Assembly: GCA_963969595.1 (NCBI GenBank)
Contig: OZ018410.1
Location: 30,074,913 to 30,138,912 of the forward strand
Direction of reading: 5' to 3'
DNA: 64,000 nt
DNA from: Neckera pumila
Lineage: Eukaryota; Streptophyta; Bryopsida; Hypnales; Neckeraceae
Of the stretch, positions 34,478 through 45,269 are shown piece after piece. The translations under genes were made by a program, and so were the position numbers. Positions within the stretch are counted from its first letter, which is position 1, and every line of letters begins with the position of its first letter. The notes below the pieces were generated by a model. That model saw only the letters and a list, made by a program, of their open reading frames with translations. It did no database searches and was not told the origin of the DNA.

Positions 34478-35402
34478 CCCCTAAAGGACCAGCATGCGAT
34501 TTTGGGCAACATAAAATTTTTGGGCAGGTACATGTGACTAGAAATTTACATATTTTAAGCTGAAATTTTAATAGAAGATGGGCGTGAGGAATATCTTTCA
34601 TAGGCACTAAATTTCATGACATTTGGAAATAGGAGTCAAAAGTTATGGCCAAATATGTTATTTTTTTTCGTAACTGGGCAGTCCGGGCAGATCAGAAAAA
34701 ATCACTTTTTTCAAAAATAAAAATTTGAAATTGGTTTTCTAGAGTTATATATACGTGGAAAGCTTTGAACCATTCCATTTCGACCAATTATTCAAAAGTT
34801 ATGAGGGTTTTTAGTTTATGGGCAGTTATAGATTCTCTACTCTGAAATAAACTTTGAAGTTGTTTATTTAACTCAATTTTTAATATTTTTTGAAAAAAAT
34901 AAATTCATAGGATGTAGGTTGTTTATCAAAACATTACAACCATTGGGATTGACATTTCTCAATTCCATAATTAAATTCTTAACAGTTTAGTATTTTGGAT
35001 CATTTTCTACTTCTTTCTACTTACTATTTTTTTTTGTATATGTTGTACAATATCAAATGATATGAAACTTTTTAGGCATGTATCCAACTTGTTTAGGAAA
35101 AATAATTCAAAAATGCACCACCATTTTGGACATTTTTTCATACAAATGTGACCTTGTGAAGTGCAGCTGCCCTATTTTTCGCAGGAACAAAAAAAGGATT
35201 ATTGCCAATTCAAATGCTAATATCTTCCAATCCGCATGGTGGAAAATTTTGAAATTTTTTCCACATCTTCTAAAACTAGTTTACTATAAGATCCTATGGT
35301 TACATGTCTCGAAAAAGTTTTTTTTCAAAAATTTGGTACTTGTACTAAAAAAGGCAGTTTTGGAGTGTTTTTGGTGAAAACATAGTCATGGAACTTTAGG
35401 GG
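34478..35402 (-). mobile_element. TTAA-flanked element, family A copy 6 (925 bp)
   Basis: Flanks TTAA (34474-34477) and ATAA (35403-35406). Y end on the left (CCCCTAAAGGACCAGCATGCG), X end on the right (AAACATAGTCATGGAACTTTAGGGG). Subfamily alpha, close to copies 1-3. The 99-codon frame at 35078-35377 is incidental. Confidence 0.8.
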
Positions 35403-35680
35403 ATAAATATCTACAAGGGTAGATTTTGAAAAAAATCAATTTGATTCTTTGGAGATAACTATAAGACCGTGCTCTAGTTTCATAGGAAAAACACATTTGG
35501 AGGCTTAGGCATCTACAAATATAATTTTGAATCTTAATAACTTCTGAATATTATATCAAAATCATGTATTTTTTAGTATGTAGGAATTGACCAAGGAGAA
35601 TTGATCCCCTCATTGCCCTAGCATGGATAAATGTAAAATGCAGAATTAGATTTAGGAATCCTCCTTGTGCCAGGCAATGG

Positions 35681-35911
35681 GCCAGGGAGAATTGACCCCT
35701 TTATTGCTGCAACAAGGGTAATTGTGAAAAATTGCCCGTATTTTGTGCCACATTTTCTGGTATTTCTTCACCCCTCCCACATAATTTGGGACCTCTGATT
35801 GCAAATATGATTTTCAACTTTTCAAGTTTCATCATGTGTTGCAAATTAAAAATTCCATTGTTTTCCGTAGGGGTACATTGTGGGGGCAATGAGGGGTCAA
35901 TTCACCCTAGC
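35681..35911. mobile_element. 231-bp TIR element
   Basis: The left end is GCCAGGGAGAATTGACCCCT and the right end, read in reverse, is GCTAGGGTGAATTGACCCCT, both continuing into a (T/C)ATTGC motif. Related motifs also occur at 35597-35626 (GGAGAATTGATCCCCTCATTGCCC) and 35917-35941 (CAATGAGGGGTCC..TTCCCTAGC), so the locus may be two overlapping insertions. Non-coding. Confidence 0.55.
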
Positions 35912-36762
35912 CATGTCAATGAGGGGTCCGTTTTCCCTAGCTTTTATAAAAATCCTCTTTTGTTTGTAAAATAATTTCACCAGTCTATTAATAGGAATGT
36001 AGCTCAACACTCCATCCAAGTGGCGATTTTAGATGTCCCTGCCTTAGTACATCTTTGTTTGTACGCTTGCATTTTTCATGCCTTTCTTAAAGTAGAGTCC
36101 TCTTTTGTGAGGTTTGTGGATTTTTTCTATAAGGTAACTGCCCCTAAAATGGACCCATGATCATTGGTAAGGTAATCACACCGAAAAATGGAGCACTTCT
36201 CAAATCGATCCCTATTTTTGAAGGGAAATTGAATAGAGAACATACCCAAAATGGCCCCAAAATGGCGCACATTACAAAAACAAGGGAAAGGTGGAGTTAG
36301 GGGCAATTTTAATAGTATGCAATTCTATTTATAATAATGTGGAGGTGACAACCTTACAAGTGGTTGATTTTGGATATACTTTTATTTGTTTTAACTTCTT
36401 CTCTATGACATGTTTTGATACTACTAGTGTCATTTCTTCATGTGCATCAAATGGATTTTGGCATCACCTTCATGCCACTTTTAGCACCCTACACTTTGCA
36501 TCTTTGAAAATTTGTAACTAGTTCACAATGCATCCAAAAATTGTAGAACCACTTGCATTTCGATTCTTAGTCCTTCACCAATGTGCAAAAATTATTGTTC
36601 ATTTTCTAGAGCATACTTGTTATGCCACAGAGCTCATTCATGCAATTTTAGGTATAATTACCTTCAAGCTCAATCCTACAAACATTGAAAGTAAGTTAAA
36701 TTGTGCCATTCACCAATTGCTTTTTGTAACTTAGTAATATCCTTGAAAGCTTGTGCGTACAG
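35912..36762. other. Intergenic DNA
   Basis: No supported feature. Plus-strand frames at 36291-36521 and 36528-36734 have no motif. Confidence 0.4.
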
Positions 36763-36764
36763 TA

Positions 36765-37551
36765 CAATGAGGGGACAAAAGTATTATTGCCTACTTTTGT
36801 TCCTACACAAACGCCCCTATTTTCAAACACTTTTTTTTCACAATTTTTATGCAATTCTTGCATCATTGCATTCCTATGCAGTCCCCATCATGCATACCAA
36901 AGTTCAACTTCAATAAAGCAAAATTCTATTTTTGGTAAATTTTAATGGTTTTACACAATGTTTTATTGAAAATAATTAATGATGAATTTTTTAATTTGGT
37001 TGCAAATATATGTAGGGAACATTCATATGTGCATCCATATGCACATCTTTCCTTCAATAAGCATCTCCAAAAAAGTTTCGCAATTCCCCCTAGCTATCTA
37101 ACCCTCACATAGTAATTAATTTTGTATATTTGAGCATGATCGTACAATTGCATTGCCAAAATCTAATTACAATAAAAAGATATTCCAAAATTAGGGCATT
37201 GTCATCTCAACATTGAGTTCTTCATAGAGTGAATTGTGAAACTTTTTAGAAAATGCTTATTGAAAGAAAGATGTGGGTATGGATGTTTTTTACATATCTT
37301 CACAATTGAATTAAAAAAATTCATTAACAATGTTTTTCAATGAATTATCATGTAAAACCATGAAAATTGACTTCAAAAATTCACCAAAAATGAGATTTTG
37401 CTTTTTTGAAGTTGAAATTTGGTATGCACGATGAAGACTGCATATGAATGCAATGATGCAAGAATTGCATAAAAATTGTAAAGAAAAGTGTTTGAAAATG
37501 GGGGCGTTTGTGTGGAACAAAAGGGGTGGTAATACTTTTGTCCTTCCATTG
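36765..37551. mobile_element. 787-bp foldback element, TA-flanked (family E)
   Basis: The termini are CAATGAGGGGACAAAAGTATT-like at the left and CAATGGAAGGACAAAAGTAT read from the right. TA lies on both sides (36763-36764, 37552-37553). Arms of about 390 bp are diverged inverted copies, with landmarks CACAAACGCCCC, TTTTATGCAATTCTTGCATCATTGCATTC, CATGGTTTTACA and ATGCACATCTTTC. The element belongs with 11479-12350 and 37564-39336. Frames inside are artefacts of the palindrome. Confidence 0.75.
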
Positions 37552-37860
37552 TACATTCAAGTACAACTCATTTACAAATTACCGATTTGAGCCATTCCAG
37601 TTTTTATTGCATAGTATAGAAAAAAATAGAATGTTTTGTCTTGCATAATCAAAATCCAATTTTTGCGCAATCCCAACAAAGCGTATCATATTTCAACTCC
37701 ATAAAAGAAAATTTCTATTCTTGGTGAATTTTTGAAGTCATTTTTCATGGTTTTACATAATATTTCATTAAAAACAATTGGTGATGAATTTTTTAATTTG
37801 ATTGCATAGATGTGTAGGGAACATCTATATGCACATCTTTTGTATTAAGAAAACACCCCA

Positions 37861-38573
37861 TCATACTACTAAAATCATAACTCCCTCTGTAATATCACAA
37901 ATGCTACCATTAATAATAGGGGTTCATGCTTGCTATGCTATGCATTCATTGTATCACATATTAAGAAAATTTTGATATATTTGAATAGAATGCATGTAAT
38001 GATTTCAATAAGTCTTTGAAATAATTAATTTTAATATTTTGTAAAAATATTTTCAATCATGCATACATAAAAATAAGATTTTCACACAATGTTGTATTAC
38101 AAAAATAGAGTAGTAGTTTGCAATCACCTCTGCAATATCACTTTACAGCTTTTATGATTTCAAAATTCCATTGCTACTACCAAATGATTTGAGAAATTTA
38201 TTCAATTGAAGCGATTTTGGATTTCACAAGGATTAAGTTGTTCGTGGAGTTTTTGAAATTTACAAGTTTTTCTTTTCAATTCACCAAGTTTTTGGGTTGC
38301 TAATGTTCATAACAATTGAGTCAACTTTTGAATGCATTACAATAAATGTGTATCTCTTACAATATTCACCATTGCATATATTTCATTCATCATTCAATAA
38401 ATTTCTATTGTCCATTTCAATATATGCTTACTTATAAACAATATTATACAAAGATTTTAGTAATTTTTATTTGAAGATTTATTGAAGTTTTTGTTTTGCA
38501 TTTTATCTAATACATAAAAATTCTAATAAAGTTCTAATGATGAATTCATAGCATAGCAAGCGCCAACCGTTAG
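37861..38573 (+). mobile_element. Helitron-like element (family D, copy 2, 713 bp)
   Basis: It starts TCATACTACTAAAATCATAACTCC after an A (37860) and ends AGCGCCAACCGTTAG before a T. It is nearly the same length as, and very similar to, 55198-55911, and equals the reverse of 11316-12901 minus its insertion. CTTGCTATGCTATGCATTCA near the left is inverted near the right end. There is no coding capacity, so it is a non-autonomous Helitron candidate. Confidence 0.6.
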
Positions 38574-38830
38574 TCATACTACTAAAATCACAACGACCTC
38601 TATAATATCACAATTCAATTTTGAATAATATTATAGAAATTCAATTGCTTTTGTAATAGCCATAGAATACTTTCTACTCTATATTATGTATTCTTTTTGT
38701 GAAATATTTGAAAATCAAATGGATACTTCTAAAAAAATTTCAAATAAACTTTTCAAACAACAAAAATATAGATAAATTCCATGTCTTTTTAAAATGTGAT
38801 ATTAAAGAATAAGGAAGCACCAATCGCTAG
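38574..38830 (+). mobile_element. Short Helitron-like element in tandem (257 bp)
   Basis: It starts TCATACTACTAAAATCACAACGACC directly at the 3' end of the previous element and ends AGCACCAATCGCTAG before T (38831). It shares termini with family D, but its interior differs and is shorter. The head-to-tail arrangement (end of one element joined to the start of the next) fits Helitron behaviour. Confidence 0.55.
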
Positions 38831-39348
38831 TTAAGTATGACCAAACTTTGTGAAATGATTGTCTCTATATTTGAACTAAGTAATTGTACCATCATGCTCA
38901 ATTGTACAAGATTAGTTACCACATGAGGGAAAAATAGAAAATTCTAATTATAATAAAGAGATATCTATTTTTACAACATTTAGACATTGAAACTTCAACA
39001 TTGAAATCTCCATAGAAGGAATTGTTAGACTTTTTGGGAGATGCTTGTAAAGGGAAAGATGTGCATAGAGATGTTCCCTATATATATCCACAATCAAACT
39101 CAAAAATTTCATCACAATTGTTTTCGATAAAATATTTTGTAAAACCATGAAAATTGACTTCCAAAAATTCACCAAAAATGGAAATTTTCTTTTTTGAAAC
39201 TGAAATTTGATATGCTTCTTTAGGATTGCATAAGGATGCAATGATAATTATGATTACCAAAGTATAACAATTATACTACACATTATACAACAAAACAAAA
39301 CTGAATGCCTCAAATTGGCAGTTTGTAAATGAGCTATACCTGACTGTA

Positions 39349-39798
39349 TAGTAAGGTAAAAGACTCCATTGCGGTCAGAATTAGGAGTGTGCCCTCATGC
39401 CGTTGCTGAAATATTTCAAATTTTTTCCTACACGAACATAAGTGTGATATACAGTGAGGACATTTGAAATTATATTTTTTGGACCAAGTATGAATTAGTT
39501 CAGAGTTTTTGAAGTGATTAGCCCATAGGGGGCTGTAGGCCACCTCATGACCAACAAAATCTGAATCCAATATGGTCATCTTCCTACCCAATGCAACCAC
39601 AACATTTTCATACACGGAAGACCTAAAAAATCAATTTTTACAAAGAATTTTACATTGAAAAGTTGGAAGTACCTATTGAGGTCACTAATTATTCCATAAT
39701 TACCATGTAAGACATTGATTGTGGTGTGGAAAACCACATTGGGGTCATTAGGTGTCCATCATGGGCCATTTGACCGCAATGGGGTCTTTTACGTTACA
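39349..39798. mobile_element. ~0.45-kb TIR element, family J copy 2
   Basis: The ends are AGTAAGGTAAAAGACTCCAT and, read from the right, GTAACGTAAAAGACCCCATT, both followed by GCGGTCA. It is the best-preserved family J copy; the interior matches 1311-1778. A 93-codon minus-strand frame (39334-39615) lies across it and is not a gene. The flanks are TA-rich and TSD assignment is uncertain. Confidence 0.7.
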
Positions 39799-40726
39799 TT
39801 TGTAGAGTCCGATATGGTGCTCCTAATTGCACATTAGCAAAGCACGGCAAGCCTTCAAGTGAAAGTTTGCTATCCCTTTCAAGGGCTCTCTTGTAACTTA
39901 CTCTTGTGGGTGGCACTTCCGAATCAGTGTTTGCGTCCTGTGAAGTAGTCCCTTTCACTAGTCCCTCTCACTTTCATCAATTTCAACCAAAGTGACGGGT
40001 GGGCAGGACCAGCGGTCATAGTTGTGACCAACCATGTGAGTGGTAGGGACCTAATTCTGACCCTTGAACCCCTAAAATTTCTTTGCATTTTGTGCTCCCA
40101 AAATGCAAAAAACAGTCGCTTTTTCACTTTTGTATCAAGAAATTACAATGAAAAAAATATAAACAATGACAATTGTAGCCGTAAGGTCTTACTGTAGCTT
40201 CCTAGTAGCTTAGGTCCGTTTTAGCCTAGTAATAATTAACATATAAAAACTAGTTTAGTAGTCCAAAAAATAATATAATATAAAAATAATATAATATAAT
40301 ATAAAAATTTGACAATTTTCATATATGATTAAAATAGATTAGGTGTTCATCCAAGTTGTAAATCTAATTTTTGGATGGTTGCTGCAACTTTCATCGAAGG
40401 CGAATGCATTTACCTAAATCCCTTGTAGAAGATATGTGAGTTTGTCTCCAAAAAATAAAAATAACAAATTTTGTCTGTGACAGATGAACCATACTCAACA
40501 AAGGGAGTGCTAGCAAGTGAGCACAAAATCTATGAGCCTATGAGCCTACAACTTTATATTATAAACACCTTCTATGGTTATAGATGTTTATTATATAATG
40601 ATTATAGATGTTTATGATATAAGTGTCTACCTTATAGACTCTTTCCATATTACAGTGTATCTATGTTATAGGTATATATGTTACAAACACCTTCAAATGG
40701 TTGTAGGTACATACCTACAACTAGGT
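39799..40726. other. AT-rich intergenic DNA
   Basis: No supported gene. One isolated GAACCCCTAAAATTTC (about 40066-40081) recalls a family A terminus but has no partner. An ATAATATAAT-rich stretch lies near 40270-40305. Confidence 0.4.
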
Positions 40727-40730
40727 TTAA

Positions 40731-41637
40731 CCTCTAAAGGCCCAAAGTCCCCTTGAGGGACATTTGGGATTTTGAGTAGGCTTGTCTGACGTGAAATTTT
40801 GGCCTAACTTTTTGAAACTTTTTTTGAAGATAGGGAATCACATTAGTTTTCTAAAAATATAATTTTTTTTCAATTGGTGTTTGGGAGCAAAAGCTATGCC
40901 ACCCAAAGTAAAAAAAGCAACTTGCCGAGCAAGAAAAAAAACTGTAAAAGATTGTGTATTTTTTTTTTAATTTCTTCTCAAAGGTCATGTTTTTATCTAC
41001 ATTTGGAGCTTTGTTTCATTCTATTTGGACTCAGAATGAGAAGGTTTTAGACAATCTTGTTTTATGGGCAATCTAAGCATCTTCTTCAAAAAACACACTT
41101 ATAGGATTCATTTTTGAATGCAACTTTCAAATTTTTCAAATTTGTGTTTGACAAGGTTAAATTTGTTTTCTAGGACAATTCCATTGTTGGGATTATTGTG
41201 TTTTAATTCCATCAAAGAGCTATTAACAATTTAGTGTTTCATTCAATTTTGGACCTACTTCTATTTAATAATTTTTTTATATGTGAAAATCAAGTTTTGA
41301 CATTTTGAATTTTTTTCCTCAGACTCTCAACTCAAATGTTCAACATAAAAAAATTTAATCCAATTGTGTGTCGTGCAAAAAAAAATCTACAAATGGCCGT
41401 CAAAGTCATCTGAAATTGCAATCCACAATTTTAAAAAACTTCATTTTCCAACTTCAAATGCTAATATCTTCCAATCCGTATGATCAAACTTCATGAAATT
41501 CTTACAACATGATTTAAGACAAGTAAAGTACAAGATCCTATGATTAGATTCCAAAAAAAAGTATGTCTTGGTGTCTTGAGTGATTGCAGCAGAAATGATA
41601 GTTTTCAACGGTTTTGGAGCCAGAAAATGTCTTGGGG
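40731..41637 (-). mobile_element. TTAA-flanked element, family A copy 7 (907 bp)
   Basis: Left flank TTAA (40727-40730); starts CCTCTAAAGGCCCAAAGTCC; the right end is decayed to AATGTCTTGGGG. The right-hand target is interrupted: after TT (41638-41639) comes the family C MITE, whose end is followed by TAA. Subfamily beta. Confidence 0.65.
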
Positions 41638-41639
41638 TT

Positions 41640-42001
41640 CATTAGAGAAAAAATCAGCCCTCCGGAGGGCTACTCCATGGACCCCTTTAGTACCTTGAAA
41701 TTTAGTTTAAGGGGCTGAAAAAATAGTTTTTTCCTATTTCTATGCAGCTGAAACTCCTAAGACAATGGCGCAGGAACTTAGATTTTTTTATTTTTTTTAT
41801 TTTTTATTTTAAATCTTAAAAAAAAATTTAAAGAAATTTTAAAAAATTAAAAAAAAATCTGCAAAATATGACTACTCCGGCAAGAAGTCATACACTCTGA
41901 CTACTCACCAAGGGCATTTTTCCAAGTTGACAGGCCATGCTTGAATAGCATGGCATTTCAATTTGGAACGCCCCTCCTAAAGGTTGATTTTTTTTCTAAT
42001 A
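41640..42001. mobile_element. TIR MITE, family C copy 2 (362 bp)
   Basis: The left end is CATTAGAGAAAAAATCAGCC and the right end read in reverse is TATTAGAAAAAAAATCAACC. The interior follows copy 1 at 5334-5723 (AGTACCTTGAAATTT, GACAATGGCGCAGGAAC, GACTACTCACCAAGGGC, GCATGGCATTTCAATTTGGA). It starts two bases after the family A copy 7 terminus, so it may have inserted into that element's TTAA. Confidence 0.7.
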
Positions 42002-42427
42002 TAAGGCTTATAGGCTCATGTCTCTGCGCTATGCGTTAAAGTTGTTGCCAAATCCTAAAGGCTTTACCTTGTGCAAAAGGGTTTTGTTAAACTAAAAGGC
42101 CAATTGTTCATGGAATGGGCAATTGAAAATTTAGGTAGGTTCCCATAAAGTCAATTGTTGGTTGAATGTTCACAAAATTTTGATTCAAGGAGTGAACATG
42201 TTCTCCCTTAGTGGGAGTATAATTTTTTCCGATCAAGTGCTTGAATTAAAAATTATACTCCATTGAACTTTTTCAGCAATCTAGGCAGTTTAGGCATCTT
42301 CTTGACATCTTTGCAAATACACTCATCCAATTTTGAAATTTGGCATATATGTAACCAATAAATATGGCATACAATTATCCAAAGAAAAAAAAGGTTAGTA
42401 AAGCACATTCTAAGAGGAGTCAAACCG
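42002..42427. other. Intergenic DNA
   Basis: No supported feature. Confidence 0.4.
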
Positions 42428-42721
42428 CATTAGAAGAGATTTGAGGGCATTGGAGGGCCGTTTCAGGCTTGTTCCCCAATCTAGCCAAATCTGTAAACAG
42501 TCGGTATGGGCTGTCAGAATTTTTTTTTCCAAAAAAAAGAAAAAAAGAAAAAATCTCTCCCAAATATCATTTTAGGCAATTTTTTTTTTTTTTTTGTCTT
42601 TTCTTTCGAAAATGACGTGGCACTGTCCCAATCACATCAACCAGCAGCTTTCCTGCGTTCTTGGAATTTGAAAACGTAAGATAACTAGCGGGCTCTTGGA
42701 GGCCTCAAATCTCTTCTAATG
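42428..42721. mobile_element. 294-bp TIR MITE, family B copy 2
   Basis: A perfect 19-bp terminal inverted repeat, CATTAGAAGAGATTTGAGG, lies at both ends. The interior is shared with 25716-25997. No coding capacity. Confidence 0.8.
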
Positions 42722-43139
42722 TTTGTTAGTTATGTTTGGGAAGTTTCAAGAAAAATCATTTTCTTCTAACTTCAAGCCCTATTAACTTGCAATCTGTGAA
42801 TTCAAAGTTTTTGAAATTTTTCCCACAAATTTCAAATGTTTGTCTCTAACTTTTCACCATTTGGATTTCAAATAAAAAATCTCCTCATTGTACAAGAAAT
42901 CATCAAAAAATGACTAGTGTATTGCTAATTCACTTAACCACTTTCATTGCAGGGTGATTAGACTCTATATTTGCTTTTGAAATTTTCCATGAATGAACCT
43001 AATATCATATACTTATGGATGGTCAAAATCCAAATTTTAATGTAAAGCAAAAGTTGTACCCCAAGAAGGTTCAACATTTGCTTACATAGTACTAAAAAAA
43101 GCATAGTATTAAAAAAAAATCTCTTTTCAAATGTTATAG

Positions 43140-44560
43140 GGTCATTGCAAGAAAGAGTATCCAATTTTGTTCCACTTTGGCATGTTTTCAGCTAGTACTC
43201 CCAATAGTTAGAGTTTTTGCATACAAATTTTTAAAAATAAAATAAAACAAGCATAATTAGTATAACACTGAAGGAGCATATCACCAAAATTTCAGAACTA
43301 TTAAAAATTGAGGTCAAAAGTTATTCACAAAAAATTGTGAGCTGAAATTTTGAAGAAAATACATATTTGACATTTTAACCCCTAAAGGTCCAAGGCCTTT
43401 TTTTTGCCAAAAAAACACCCAAAACTGCCATTTTTTTTATCAAAGAGTGAAAAAAAATTAAAAATGTTTTTCTTTCACATCTAACCGTAGGATCTTGCAC
43501 CTAACTAGTATAAGAGTGTGTGGAAAAAATTTCAAAGTTTTTGACCACACAGATTGCAAGATCTACGTTCAAAGTGAAAAAAACAAGGACATTTTAGCAC
43601 ATTATGGAACTGGATTTCTTGACTTTAAACATTTTAAACCTAAGACTTTTGCACTACAAAGTTTTGAGCTTTAAATTTTTATTGTGGAGAATTGAGTTGA
43701 CAATATGCCTCCAAAAAAAGAATTCAAAAATACTTAATTTCCATTATTAAAAAAATTGTTAAGTAGAAGTAGGTACGAGATAAAAGGAAAATCTAAATAA
43801 TTGATATGTTTTAGATGGAATTAAAATGCACTAATTTCAATGGTGAGGCTGTTCTAGCAAGTACACTAAACCATGCCAAATTGTTTTTTGTAAAAATTGT
43901 AAAAATTGCATTCATAAATGAATCCTACAAATAATTTTTTTCAAAAAGATGCTCTAACTGCCCCAAAAACAAGAATGTCCATAACTTTCTCATAACAAAT
44001 CCAAATGAAATGAATCAAAGCTTTTAAGATAGACAAAAATATAATCTATAAGGAAAAAAATACTAAGGAAAAAAAAAAAAAAAGTGCAAATTTTTTTTGC
44101 TGCTCGCTGTCCCCTGTTTTGAGCTTATTTGGTCATGACTTTTGTTCCCGGGCACCGACTGTGAAGAAAATTATATTCCCATGAAGCTAATCAGCTTTTA
44201 TACCTCCAAAAAAAGTTTCAAAAAATCAGGAGAAAATTTCAGCCTGTAGGTACCTGACCAAAAACGCATTTGTCTCCCGAAGGGACAACAGGCTTTTAGG
44301 GGTTAATTTGTAAAAAATAGGCCACTTGGGAAGACTTCTTGATGAAGATATTTCACCAAAATTATGATCTTGCAACCATTTTTCAATATTCAAAATTGCA
44401 CACGCAATAGAGCCCTATTTGCATGAACGTAGAGGATATAAAATAAAATATTTTTAAATTCCCCTTGATAGAAATATGACTTCCTACTATGGTAATAGGC
44501 CATAGAAATTTCAGCTCTCGATCAATGATCTCAGAACCTATTTGTTGGATTTCTACTAGA
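43140..44560. mobile_element. Foldback element (family G, copy 2) carrying a TTAA-element insertion
   Basis: The left end GGGTCATTGCAAGAAAG follows TA (43138-43139). The body matches the family G copies: GTCAAAAGTTATTCA and TTTTGAAGAAAATA before the insertion, and TTAATTTGTAAAAAATAGGCCACTTGG and GACTTCTTGATGA after it. The right end is eroded and its limit approximate. Family A copy 8 occupies 43379-44302 in the middle. Confidence 0.6.
43379..44302 (+). mobile_element. TTAA-flanked element, family A copy 8 (924 bp), with visible empty site
   Basis: TTAA at 43375-43378 and 44303-44306; starts CCCCTAAAGGTCCAAGGCC and ends GGCTTTTAGGGG. The host reads GACATTTTAA before and TTAATTTGTAAAAA after. 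The uninterrupted relatives read GACGTTTTAATTTGTAG (7158-7174) and, in reverse, GATGTTTTAATTTGTAAAAA (about 11177-11196), each with a single TTAA. TTAA is therefore duplicated on insertion and the element proper begins with CCCC. Subfamily beta. No coding capacity. Confidence 0.85.
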
Positions 44561-45269
44561 ATCTATAACTGTGCCCTATTTGGGAGCTATTTCCGCGAAT
44601 CCTATTTTTGTTGATAGAACAAGGGAGAGAAATTGAAATTCAAAATGTGGAATTGTGAATAAATTTTTTTTTGGGTGGTATAGCACAACTTGCGACATGT
44701 TGGACGATTTGGTGCATACATAAAACTACTTCTTGGCAACTTTTATGCATACAATTGCTAAGTGCAAAGATAATTATTTGTATTATAGCAAATTTTGGAA
44801 TGTACAGATTTTGACATTGTCTTATAATTTCAAATAGAAGTGTTACATGCTTGTATATCCATAATCTAAGTCACAAATTCTAAACACACATGTCACTAAC
44901 AAAGGAGTTGAACCCTAGTAGATTGCCCAATGCAGTGTTAGTGTTTTGCACAACACAACACAAATAAAACGTGTTAAAGGGTTAGTAGAATTTTTTGAAA
45001 GAAGTGTGTGCAAGGCCTTCTCTTCCACCGCAGCTGGAAAAGCACCGTAGCCTGGAAAAGAAGCCTCCATTCTCCAATGTCTCTAATTAGCCAACCACAG
45101 CTGCCGCATCAAAACTCCCTCCAATCACCATCGCAGGCAGTAGGATCTGCTGAGACCTCAGTGAAGGAAAAATTGAATTGCAAGGCCAGTCTAACCTAAG
45201 GAAAACTAAGGCAAAATTCTATTTTAGTAAAGAATTGAGGATACTAGTCCCATACAACCAAGATCTACT
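44561..45269. other. Intergenic DNA, perhaps the 3' part of the hAT element
   Basis: No gene is supported. The stretch from about 45000 is less AT-rich and lies directly downstream of the broken hAT coding region, so it may be the element's 3' non-coding end. I could not identify a convincing terminal repeat or 8-bp duplication. Confidence 0.35.

Larger units (their letters stand above)
37564..39336. mobile_element. Foldback element (family E) split by two Helitron-like insertions
   Basis: The left arm runs 37564-37860 and the right arm 38831-39336. CTCATTTACAAATTACCGAT near the left matches, in reverse, ATTGGCAGTTTGTAAATGAG at the right. The arms also share TTTTCATGGTTTTACA, ACAATTG.TGATGAA and AGGGAACATCT.TATGCACATCTTT in inverted order. 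TA flanks both ends (37562-37563, 39337-39338). The intervening 970 bp are two head-to-tail Helitron-like elements. The uninterrupted foldback would be about 0.8 kb, like its neighbour 36765-37551. Confidence 0.7.
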
